Source: Lachnospiraceae bacterium MD308
GTDB lineage: Bacteria > Bacillota > Clostridia > Lachnospirales > Lachnospiraceae
Reading direction: 5' to 3'
Assembly (NCBI GenBank): GCA_000403475.2
Contig: KE159795.1
Span: forward strand, 1,681,058 to 1,745,057
Length of the DNA stretch: 64,000 nt
Shown: piece by piece, positions 52,262 to 60,392 of the stretch
Position numbering within the stretch: position 1 is the first letter of the stretch
Layout: each line of letters opens with the position of its first letter
Position numbers and translations under genes: made by a program
Notes under the pieces: model-generated
The model's input: only the letters and a program-made list of their open reading frames with translations
What the model was told of the DNA's origin: nothing
The model's database searches: none

Positions 52262-53209
52262 TTAATTATTTCGTTTTGAATCGATTAATATCGCCCCGAG
52301 AATAATCAATCCCTTAACTATCTGCTGGTAGAATGATGATACATTCAAAAGATCCAGCCCATTATTTACAATTCCAAGAAGAATCGCCCCTACAATCGTT
52401 CCCCAAAGCCTTCCCCGTCCTCCGGAAAGACTGGTTCCGCCGATAACAGTCGCCGCGATTGCGTCAAGCTCATAGCTCTCACCCGCCTGCGGCAGTCCCG
52501 CCGACACTCTCGCCGTCAGGATAATCGCCGCAATCCCGCAGGCTATCCCGCTGAGCACGTAGACCATCATCTTAATCCGCTTTACGTTAATTCCTGATAC
52601 CATGGCTGCATTTTCATTGCCGCCCACCGCGTATACATATCTGCCGAATTTAAGCTTGGTCAGCATAATACTTCCTAATATAAATACAACTGCCAGTATA
52701 AGCGTCGGTATGGGTATCCCCGCGATGCTCCCCTTTCCGATTGTCAGAAATTCCGTCCGCAGGTTGGAGATCGGACGCCCGTCGCTGTACACATACGTCA
52801 TCCCCCTCGCAATGGTCATCATAGACAGCGTGACAACAAAGGGCGCGGCGTTCCAATACGCTACAAAGTATCCGTTATACAGCCCGCACACTGCTCCCAC
52901 CGCAATCGCCGCAAGCACGACTACAATAATCGGATAGCTGGTATCCCTCAAAAGCCCTGCGGCTATGATTCCTGAAAATGCCACAATCGAACCTACTGAA
53001 AGGTCGATTCCGCCGGTAAGGCATACGATTGTCATCCCGATTGCCAGTATGCCGTTCACGGCAATCTGTCTCACTACATTCAGCAAGTTTGTCACGGTCA
53101 GGAAATTAGAAGATATAAATGACAGAATCACTCCCAGACCAATAACGATGAATATCAGCATATATGTCTGAATCCACTTTTTATCAAATCCTCTCGCTTT
53201 CTCTCCCAT
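52262..53209 (-). CDS. RbsC-like ABC permease
   Basis: A 315-aa permease with eight or more helices and the RbsC-type motifs CLTGGIDLSVGSIVAFSGII, YAVGGNENAAMVSGINVKR and ATVIGGTSLSGGRG. GGAGTG precedes ATG 53209, four bases after the ATPase gene stop. Confidence 0.92.
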   Translation of the reverse strand: MGEKARGFDKKWIQTYMLIFIVIGLGVILSFISSNFLTVTNLLNVVRQIAVNGILAIGMTIVCLTGGIDLSVGSIVAFSGIIAAGLLRDTSYPIIVVVLAAIAVGAVCGLYNGYFVAYWNAAPFVVTLSMMTIARGMTYVYSDGRPISNLRTEFLTIGKGSIAGIPIPTLILAVVFILGSIMLTKLKFGRYVYAVGGNENAAMVSGINVKRIKMMVYVLSGIACGIAAIILTARVSAGLPQAGESYELDAIAATVIGGTSLSGGRGRLWGTIVGAILLGIVNNGLDLLNVSSFYQQIVKGLIILGAILIDSKRNN

Positions 53210-53212
53210 TTT

Positions 53213-54715
53213 TTACACTCCTCCTTTTTCCACGTCTGATGCGTACATCATAATTTTTTCCTGCGTTGCCTCCTCGCTTGACAGTTCGCCGGTCTTCTTC
53301 CCTTCGTAAAAGACAATGACCCTGTCTGACATCCCGAGAATCTCCGGCATCTCCGACGAGATGAATATAATTGCCTTCCCTTCTTTTGCCAGTCCCGCGA
53401 CTAGTTTATAAATCTCCGTCTTCGCCCCCACGTCAATCCCTCTGGTGGGCTCGTCAAAGATAATGATGTCCGGATTCTGCAGCAGCCATTTTGCAAGCAC
53501 GATTTTCTGCTGGTTTCCGCCGCTTAACTGCTTTACCGTCTGCTGCAGGCCGGGCGTCTTAATCTTAAGTTTCTCTCGGTACTCTTCCGCCACTTTAAGC
53601 GCTTTCTTCTTGTTGACGACTCCCAGTTTGTTAGACAGCTTTGACAGCGACGGGAGTATCGTATTATCATACACACTCATCTCAAGCACAAGCCCGTTCC
53701 CCTTCCTGTCCTCCGTCACATATCCGATGCCCTTTGATATAATCTTCCTGGGGTTAGGTTTGTCCACTTTCTCCCCGTTTATGTAAATGTTCCCGGATGT
53801 GGGATGGGTAATTCCGAACAGCGCGTTCATAACTTCCGTCCTTCCCGAACCCATCAACCCGGAAAATCCCAGAATCTCCCCTTTCCTAAGAGTAAAGGAA
53901 ATATCCTCAAACACGCCCTTCTGGCACAGATTTTCCACCCTCAATATCTCGTCCGTTGCTTTATTATGCTTTGGTGGGTAAATCTCCGTCAGCTCACGGT
54001 TTACCATCTTCACTACCAACTGATTCTCATCAATCTCATCCGCATCGTATGTCCCGATATACTCCCCGTCCCTGAACACGGTAATCTCATCCGCAATCTT
54101 AAATACCTCGTCCATCTTATGGGTAATGTATACGATGCACCGCCCGTCTTCCTTAAGTCCCTGGATGATGTCAAACAGATTGGCAATCTCACGCTCCGTG
54201 ATTGTCGCAGAAGGCTCATCCATAATGATGATTTCCGCATTATACGCCAGCGCCTTTGCAATCTCAATCATCTGCATCTGCGAGACAGTCAGCTCTTTCA
54301 TCAGCATCGTCGGCGGAAGGTCAACGCCTACCCTCTCCATCAGGGCTGTCGCCTCACTGTTCATTTTCCGGTAATCAATAAATTTCCCCTTACAGAATTC
54401 CTTTCCAAGAAAAAGATTCTCCGCAATGGTCATATCCAAGATCGGGCTTAATTCCTGATGAATCATAGAAATCCCATTCGCCAGCGCCTGTTTCGGCGTG
54501 TGAAATACGACCTTCTCGCCGTGAAGAAATACATCACCTTCATCCGCCTGATAAATTCCGGCAATAATCTTCATGAGGGTAGACTTCCCCGCACCGTTCT
54601 CCCCCATCAGCGCATGGACTTTTCCCTTTACCAGCCTGAAATTTACATTAGCCAATGCCAGGACACCCGGAAAGCGTTTCGTAACATTTCGCGCCTCAAG
54701 TACGATATTCTCCAT
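53213..54715 (-). CDS. RbsA-like ABC ATPase (two ATPase domains)
   Basis: A 500-aa tandem ATPase. Domain 1 has GENGAGKST, LTVSQMQMIEIAKALA and IIIMDEPSATIT. Domain 2 has GLMGSGRTEV, LSGGNQQKIVLAKWLL and IIFDEPTRGIDVGAK. Domain 2's degenerate P-loop is normal for the family. It energises the RbsC-like permease. First gene of the transporter operon. A catalytically dead relative is encoded at 57912-59363 with the two-component system. Confidence 0.92.
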   Translation of the reverse strand: MENIVLEARNVTKRFPGVLALANVNFRLVKGKVHALMGENGAGKSTLMKIIAGIYQADEGDVFLHGEKVVFHTPKQALANGISMIHQELSPILDMTIAENLFLGKEFCKGKFIDYRKMNSEATALMERVGVDLPPTMLMKELTVSQMQMIEIAKALAYNAEIIIMDEPSATITEREIANLFDIIQGLKEDGRCIVYITHKMDEVFKIADEITVFRDGEYIGTYDADEIDENQLVVKMVNRELTEIYPPKHNKATDEILRVENLCQKGVFEDISFTLRKGEILGFSGLMGSGRTEVMNALFGITHPTSGNIYINGEKVDKPNPRKIISKGIGYVTEDRKGNGLVLEMSVYDNTILPSLSKLSNKLGVVNKKKALKVAEEYREKLKIKTPGLQQTVKQLSGGNQQKIVLAKWLLQNPDIIIFDEPTRGIDVGAKTEIYKLVAGLAKEGKAIIFISSEMPEILGMSDRVIVFYEGKKTGELSSEEATQEKIMMYASDVEKGGV

Positions 54716-54975
54716 AACTTTCTCCCTTCATCAATTTTTTATACCTGAATCCTACCATACTATCCCGCCGTCTCAAACTTACCATCTTCATAATAGGGGT
54801 GACAATCTTTGGAAGTTGTGTGTTTTTTATAATCCTTTCCTGTATCATCGTTATTTTTTTATCCATTTTACCGATGTTTGCAAATATGATTGGGATGATT
54901 TTGAAATCTTATTGAAGAAAGGCACTTAAAAAACGTATGTTTCTCTTTGTGTCTCAATAAATCGGAATTTGGTAA
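54716..54975. promoter_or_regulatory. Leader of the transporter operon
   Basis: A 260-bp non-coding region between the group II intron end and the ATPase gene. It should hold the promoter; the best -10 I see on the minus strand is TATAAA near 54825, with no good -35. Activation by the response regulator at 60393 would fit a weak promoter. Confidence 0.4.
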
Positions 54976-56872
54976 GTAGGTAAGTCCCTTACGGGGCTTA
55001 CCCCTCTCAGAACCGGACGTGCAGCTTTCCCGCATCCGGCTCCCTGCAAAGCTAATACATCTACAACTATCCGTATATACTTACATAGATACGTGGTCGG
55101 ACGAGTGGGAATTGTCTCATCAATTCCTTATATCCTTCCTTTGTATAGCTTCTTCTCTGGCTTCTTCTATTCAGCCAGTAGAATAACCTGAACCATACTA
55201 CATTATAGAATGAGTTCAGGCTTCTTGAATTGTCAGTAATTCCGTAGTAATGATAGTAACCAGTTAAGATTTCATTCAGCTTCTTTACTATCTGGTTTAT
55301 GCGTAGAAATCTCATATCTCTTATCGTAGCATTTATTTCCTTGCTTTTCTTTGCTAGCTTTTTCTTACTGGTCTTCCTCTTCACTCTGAACTTTCCCGTT
55401 CTTCCATGCGAACAGTAATGCGTGAATCCGAGGAATGTAAAGGTCTCCGGTTTCCCGTCTCCACGTTCTTTCCGGTTCCTTTCTGCAAATCGGCCGAATT
55501 CTATCAGCCTCGTCTTTTTCTCCTCCATTTCCAGTCCAAAGTGCATCATTCTGCTCTTTAAATATTCATAGAACATCTCTGCGTCTGTTTTGTATTGAAA
55601 GCAGACTACAAAATCATCCGCATATACCACCAGCCCTGCGTACCCTTTCATGATCGGCTGCATTTTCTCCTTGAACCACCACACCAGTACATAGTGCATA
55701 TATATGTTTGCGATTACTGGTGAGCAGACCGAACCCTGTCCGGCTCCTTCCTCTGTCTCTTCATATCTGTAATCTTCCATGATTCCGGCTTTTAACATCC
55801 GGCGTACCAGCCTGATGATATTTGGGTCTTTTATTCTTGATTCTATGAACTTTATTATCCATTCATGGTCCAAGTGGTCGAAAAATCCTTTTACATCCGC
55901 ATCCAATACCCAGTTTGTCTTTTCTTTTTCCAGCATTCCGTTCAGCTTTCTTAATGCCTTATGACAGCTTCTCCCTGGTCGGAATCCCATCATTTCATCA
56001 TAGAAACGCGGTTCGAACACTGCTTCCAGTACTCGTCTCAATGCTTCCTGCACCAGTTTGTCTTCATAGCAATAGATACTGAGCGGCCGTGTCTTTCCGT
56101 TTTCTTTCGGTATCTCCACTCTTTTTGCTGGCTTGGGCTTGTATGCTTTCTTCTTAAGCTTTTCCTCTAATTCTTCCAGATTTTCCTCCAGCCTTGCCCC
56201 GTATTCCTCTTTGGTTATCCCATCGGTTCCTACTGCTTTCTTTCCGTCCATTTCCTTGTGGCACTCTTTTAATAATTCCTTATTTATCAAATGCCCTATG
56301 GACGTAAATACCATGTCTGGATGTTCGCCTGATAGTTGTGATATTCTCGCCAATTTCGTTTCCATAGCTCCTCCTGTCTCTGCGTACAGTCTATGTTTCC
56401 TCTTTGATATGACTTTGCATGGCTAGCCTGCGAGGACAGGCATTTCTCGACTTCCACTGTATGTTTTACCGTGTACTATTCGGCCATCCGACTTCTGCTG
56501 GCCATTTGCGGTTCTCCCTTCGACAGTTGTTCCGCATACCAGATGTACGCAACTCATCTGGAACCAGACAGACCTCCTCCAGTTGACTTGAAATCCTTGA
56601 TTGCATGACCAACCTCAAAACTCCGGGGAAGCAACTGTATTCTCGCTCTTAGTGACTACAGTTATGTTGCTTTCAGTGTATAGGAGCACCTCTGCCTTCC
56701 CACTTTCATTTTCATATCGAAGCTATGTGCAGTTATGCCCTGCAATCTCGCTGTCTACGCTTAGCAGACAGCATCTCTGCTGTCCACCCAAGACTCGCTT
56801 GGTGCGGTATAGCTTGTACCTTACACCGTAGGACTTTCACCCACCGAATTCCAAGCCCTTAGCTGGGCGCAC
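54976..56872 (-). mobile_element. Group II intron
   Basis: About 1.9 kb. The 5' end GTGCGCCCAGC is at 56872. Domain V lies at 55042-55010 (GAGCCGGATGCGGGAAA then GCACGTCCGGTTC). Domain VI is followed by the 3' end CCTAC at 54976. The ORF lies in domain IV. The 5' exon is the poly-T side of the terminator hairpin of the DUF3791 gene, a target typical of class IIC introns. Confidence 0.85.
55067..56365 (-). CDS. ltrA: Group II intron reverse transcriptase/maturase
   Basis: A 432-aa protein: reverse transcriptase domain at about 60-300 with the catalytic VVYADDFVV, GQGSVCSPVIANIY and RPLSIYCYEDKLVQEA motifs, then a maturase (X) domain around 340-400 with YYHYYGITDNSRSLNSFYNV. There is no HNH endonuclease domain, which fits a short class IIC-type protein that uses terminator hairpins or replicating DNA. 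All key residues seem intact, so the intron may be mobile. Confidence 0.93.
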   Translation of the reverse strand: METKLARISQLSGEHPDMVFTSIGHLINKELLKECHKEMDGKKAVGTDGITKEEYGARLEENLEELEEKLKKKAYKPKPAKRVEIPKENGKTRPLSIYCYEDKLVQEALRRVLEAVFEPRFYDEMMGFRPGRSCHKALRKLNGMLEKEKTNWVLDADVKGFFDHLDHEWIIKFIESRIKDPNIIRLVRRMLKAGIMEDYRYEETEEGAGQGSVCSPVIANIYMHYVLVWWFKEKMQPIMKGYAGLVVYADDFVVCFQYKTDAEMFYEYLKSRMMHFGLEMEEKKTRLIEFGRFAERNRKERGDGKPETFTFLGFTHYCSHGRTGKFRVKRKTSKKKLAKKSKEINATIRDMRFLRINQIVKKLNEILTGYYHYYGITDNSRSLNSFYNVVWFRLFYWLNRRSQRRSYTKEGYKELMRQFPLVRPRIYVSIYG

Positions 56873-56882
56873 CCTATAAAGC

Positions 56883-56909
56883 GAAAAAAAGCCGCCTTAA
56901 CGGCGGCTC
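56883..56909 (-). terminator. Terminator of the DUF3790-type pair, intron target site
   Basis: GAGCCGCC, loop GTTAA, GGCGGC followed by TTTTTTTCGC on the minus strand, just upstream of the intron 5' end. It ends the DUF3990/DUF3791 operon. Confidence 0.82.
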
Positions 56910-56916
56910 AAAAACG

Positions 56917-57156
56917 TTATACAGATACACTTTGTTCATCAAAATATCGGTCTGCGATATAACCGGCAGATTCGGCCCAAAGAGCATTTTCAGTGTTCTG
57001 AAGAATTACATATGTGTTTGAACTATAAAACGCGGTCGTTGCTTCAGGGAAAGATAATCCCGTACGTTCCATAATAATCCTGATTGTATCACGAATTTGG
57101 ATACACATATTCATTGTAATATCTTTTCCGTTAAAAAAATATAATGGTTCGCTCAT
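56917..57156 (-). CDS. DUF3791 family protein
   Basis: A 79-aa protein (MSEPLYFFNGKDITMNMCIQ, with SFPEATTAFYSSNTYVIL). DUF3791 proteins are typically encoded beside DUF3990 proteins, and such pairs are thought to behave like toxin-antitoxin modules. Its ATG at 57156 overlaps the stop of the DUF3990 gene (ATGA), so expression is coupled. A strong terminator follows at 56909-56883. The antitoxin role is an inference. Confidence 0.78.
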   Translation of the reverse strand: MSEPLYFFNGKDITMNMCIQIRDTIRIIMERTGLSFPEATTAFYSSNTYVILQNTENALWAESAGYIADRYFDEQSVSV

Positions 57157-57845
57157 ATAGCCCCCTCCTTAATCAGTTCAAAATATAAATGTTTCAATGC
57201 TTTTTCAGTATGGAAAGAAACTTGATTATTCACTTTATTATATCTAAGACGTTCTACTGCTTCGGCAGAGGTAAGTATATTAGAAATATAAAGTTGAATC
57301 GTTTCCATTGTATTATCATCCGCAACAGGGCCGATCACAACGTCATAAGTATGTTGTACGCCGCCACGGATACGGTTTTCTTTGATAAAGTCTAACCACT
57401 CGGCATCTAAGGCCGTGAATCTTTTGATTTTCAGATTATCTGTTTGATGAAATACATACTGATATACATATTCTCCGCCAGTATAATTTCTTATATACAA
57501 GCGATGCGCCCATTCTTTTGCCTGTTTTTCCAAAACAGTACAGTAAAACCCACGCCCAAAATCCCTTCTGTTGTGGGATTTAGATAAATCCACTTTGTCA
57601 AACCGTACATTGGAGCCATGGTATAAAATTAAATCTGTAACATCTTGACTGATGATTTCTTCAACGTATTTTACTGTTTCATCAAAATCCAGTTGATGTA
57701 AATATTCGTACTGTAAAATAATCTTTTCATATATTTGATGGTTCTGAAATATAGTGGTTGCTTCAACACCAGTAACATCATGTGTTTTTTCATAGTTTTC
57801 CAAAGCACGTACAAATAGCATTTCGACATCTGACTGAATGCTCAT
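57153..57845 (-). CDS. DUF3990 family protein, ART-like, with DUF3791-like N-terminus
   Basis: A 230-aa protein. The first 65 residues (EMLFVRALENYEKTHDVTGV, then EATTIFQNHQIYEKII) resemble the neighbouring DUF3791 protein. From about 70 onward comes the DUF3990 domain, with LILYHGSNVRFDKVDLSKS and RRDFGRGFYCT, which looks like the NAD-binding core of ADP-ribosyltransferases. ATG 57845 has GGAGGTG upstream. As a putative ADP-ribosylating toxin it is coupled to the downstream DUF3791 gene. The target is unknown. Confidence 0.78.
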   Translation of the reverse strand: MSIQSDVEMLFVRALENYEKTHDVTGVEATTIFQNHQIYEKIILQYEYLHQLDFDETVKYVEEIISQDVTDLILYHGSNVRFDKVDLSKSHNRRDFGRGFYCTVLEKQAKEWAHRLYIRNYTGGEYVYQYVFHQTDNLKIKRFTALDAEWLDFIKENRIRGGVQHTYDVVIGPVADDNTMETIQLYISNILTSAEAVERLRYNKVNNQVSFHTEKALKHLYFELIKEGAI

Positions 57846-57911
57846 ATAACACCTCCATATGTAATTTATTGCACCAAACCGCAGCACCATGCGACGGTTA
57901 TATTTCCCTCC

Positions 57912-59363
57912 TTAATCTCCAGAATAGAGGAACCTGTGTGCCTCCTCCTTGCTTATCATCCTGCCGTTTTTCATATAGACAGCCCTTCCGCTGCAATAAT
58001 TCAGCTCCGCGGTATTAGACGTAATGATAAGAATCGGAATCCCCCGCTCCTTCACCTTGTAAATCATCGTCCGCGCCATCTCCCGCGCCTGTATATCGCC
58101 CTCGGCAAACGGCTGGATGCACACGAGAATATCCGGAGAATACAAAAGCCATCTGCTGTATAATACTTTCTGTATATCAATGGAGGAAAGCTCTCTGATC
58201 TTCTTCTTATAAATATCTTTTGTGAGAATATCCCTCAAAAGGATTTTAATGCTTTTCTTGTACTTGGGTTTCGTCCATATCCCATTCGCCTTTTGGGACA
58301 GCAGCAATTGAAGATTATCCATCGCAGAGAGTTCTTCAAACAGCGTCGCCGCCGCAGGATTCCCCTCGGCAATCCCCACCCCGTCCTTAAGGCCCCTTAT
58401 ATTCCTTTTTATCTCCTTTTTCTCCCCGCGTATTACAAGGCTTCCGGCCAGCACTGCCAGTTTCCCCCTAAAAACTCCGGTAATCTCCTCAAAACTCTTT
58501 TCATCCATACAGAGAAGCTTCACAATCTCTCCTCGTTTTACCTGTACAGTAATACGGTCAAGCCCTGCCGATACAAGCCCGGCAATCTCGACTCCTGCAT
58601 CTTCTGTCTGCTCTTCAAAAAGAAACGTGCGCTCACCAGAACGCTTTTCCATCTCGTCATAATACAGCATCGTGTGAAGCATCGTGTAGTCACAGTCAAG
58701 AATATCCTTCATTGCACATGTCCTGCCATGCTTTATAATAACTACCGTATCCGTATATACAAAGTCGATATCCTCTAACGGCTCAACAATAATTCCCGAC
58801 ATCCCCTTTTCCCTGAGCTGCTCCAAAAGCCCCGACACTCTCTGCTTTTCATTGCTGCTCAGTGTATTCGTCAGGGAAGTCAGTATGATAATGCGCTTTC
58901 CCACAAGATACGCTTTTATAATCTCAATCTGCACCCGCTCAAAAGGAGTAAGCCTGCTCATAGGCTTATCCACATCAATCTCAAGGCCGAATTCCTGAAA
59001 TATCTCCAGTGCGTGTCTTTTATCCCTGCGGCTTTTGACCCAGTTTCCCTCCACCCCCGCGCGAATTAAAAAGATATTCTCCTCAATCGTCACAGAATCA
59101 ATCAGATTGCTCTTGTTGGAAACAACCGCAATCTTTGAACGCAGCAGCCGCGACACCTGGTTTTCCGGAATCTCCCGTTCCCCGTACCAGACCTTCCCGT
59201 AATCCGCCTTCTCCTCCCCGGTGGCAATCTTAAGAAACATCTGTTTTTCCTGAATATTGTCAAATACGCAGTGTATAATCTCCCCCTCAAATACTTGAAG
59301 ACGGATTTCTTTCAGGAGCATTCCCTTTTTTAGTTTTTCAATCCTAAGTCGTTCTTTCTTCAT
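57912..59363 (-). CDS. Catalytically degenerate RbsA-like tandem ATPase homologue
   Basis: A 483-aa protein with the fold and length of RbsA-type tandem ATPases but no working motifs. The first P-loop position reads IIHCVFDNIQEKQMFLK (no GxGKS), the signature reads LTPFERVQIEIIKAYL, and the Walker B reads RIIILTSLTNTL (no DE). Domain 2 has LLCMDEKSFEEI and, for the signature, LSSIDIQKVLYSRWLLYSPD. So it probably cannot hydrolyse ATP. It overlaps the histidine kinase gene by 4 bases (59360-59363) and belongs to the two-component operon, not the transporter operon. I infer a regulatory role: binding the RbsC-like permease and relaying transport state to the kinase. Confidence 0.82.
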   Translation of the reverse strand: MKKERLRIEKLKKGMLLKEIRLQVFEGEIIHCVFDNIQEKQMFLKIATGEEKADYGKVWYGEREIPENQVSRLLRSKIAVVSNKSNLIDSVTIEENIFLIRAGVEGNWVKSRRDKRHALEIFQEFGLEIDVDKPMSRLTPFERVQIEIIKAYLVGKRIIILTSLTNTLSSNEKQRVSGLLEQLREKGMSGIIVEPLEDIDFVYTDTVVIIKHGRTCAMKDILDCDYTMLHTMLYYDEMEKRSGERTFLFEEQTEDAGVEIAGLVSAGLDRITVQVKRGEIVKLLCMDEKSFEEITGVFRGKLAVLAGSLVIRGEKKEIKRNIRGLKDGVGIAEGNPAAATLFEELSAMDNLQLLLSQKANGIWTKPKYKKSIKILLRDILTKDIYKKKIRELSSIDIQKVLYSRWLLYSPDILVCIQPFAEGDIQAREMARTMIYKVKERGIPILIITSNTAELNYCSGRAVYMKNGRMISKEEAHRFLYSGD

Positions 59364-60379
59364 AGCTCCCTCTTACGTATCTTCGGAAGAATAATCTGTA
59401 CATCTGTCCCGATTCTTTCAACACTGTACAGATGGACGCCGTACTGCTCCCCAAACAGCAGCTTGATCCGGCTATTGACGTTCTTCATGGCAATCCCTCC
59501 GCGTTTTTTCTTCTCCTCCCCCACATAGCTCACAGCCACCCGCTCAAAATAACTGTTAATTTTGTCCACCTGTTCCTCCGGCATCCCTACGCCGTTATCT
59601 GAAATGGTAATCATAAGCTTATGCACCGTCGTGTCCAGCTTCACCCGCACAGTTCCGCCTTCCACCTTCCTCTCAAGCCCATGGAAAATCGCATTTTCCA
59701 CAAATGGCTGAATCGTCAGCTTCGGAAGCTTAAGCTGCAAAAGCTCATCCTCTTTCGGATATGTTATCTGAAGTTTTATCTTCTCGCCAAACCGATAGTG
59801 CTGAATCGTAAAATAATTCTCCACGTTATCAATCTCTTCCTCAAGCGTAACAAGGCTGTCCACTCCCGTAATGGAATACCGGAAAAACACAGACAGCGCC
59901 TCCGTCGTCTCCGCGATACTGTCAAGTCCCGCACAGATTGCATCCCCGCGAATGGCCTCTAATGTATTGTACAAGAAATGCGGGTTAATCTGGTTCTGCA
60001 AAGCGAGGTATTCCGCCTGCTTTTTGGACATCCGAATCGCATCCTGCTTATTCAAAAGATGCCGGATTCTCTTCATCACTTCATCCCACCTGGGCATCCA
60101 CTCATACTCCGCCTGAAACAATTCCTCATAGGCCTGCCCGTCGGCAAACCTCTGATACAGCTTTTCCGTTTCCTTATACGGACGGTACAGGCCATTCAGC
60201 AGCACATTTACAATCAGCACGTAGAAAAAGAACTCGCCGAATATCACCCAGCACAGCGGAGAGACCGGCACAATTTCTTTCGATATAAGAACACAAAGTA
60301 TAATAATATTAACTCCGCCTGCTGCCGTTAACGCACCGATTCCCATCATCACCCTGTACGACAATTCCTTCCGCCTCAC
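59360..60379 (-). CDS. YesM-type sensor histidine kinase
   Basis: A 339-aa kinase with two N-terminal helices and only a short loop between them (no large sensor domain), then the His_kinase domain with ALQNQINPHFLYNTLEAIRG (His) and a HATPase with LPKLTIQPFVENAIFHGLER and ISDNGVGMPEE. It starts at GTG 60379 after AAGGGGG. The lack of a big extracellular sensor suits signal input from another protein, perhaps the degenerate RbsA-like neighbour and a binding protein. Its partner is the AraC-type response regulator just upstream. Confidence 0.87.
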   Translation of the reverse strand: MRRKELSYRVMMGIGALTAAGGVNIIILCVLISKEIVPVSPLCWVIFGEFFFYVLIVNVLLNGLYRPYKETEKLYQRFADGQAYEELFQAEYEWMPRWDEVMKRIRHLLNKQDAIRMSKKQAEYLALQNQINPHFLYNTLEAIRGDAICAGLDSIAETTEALSVFFRYSITGVDSLVTLEEEIDNVENYFTIQHYRFGEKIKLQITYPKEDELLQLKLPKLTIQPFVENAIFHGLERKVEGGTVRVKLDTTVHKLMITISDNGVGMPEEQVDKINSYFERVAVSYVGEEKKKRGGIAMKNVNSRIKLLFGEQYGVHLYSVERIGTDVQIILPKIRKREL

Positions 60380-60392
60380 TTCTAACGCCCCC

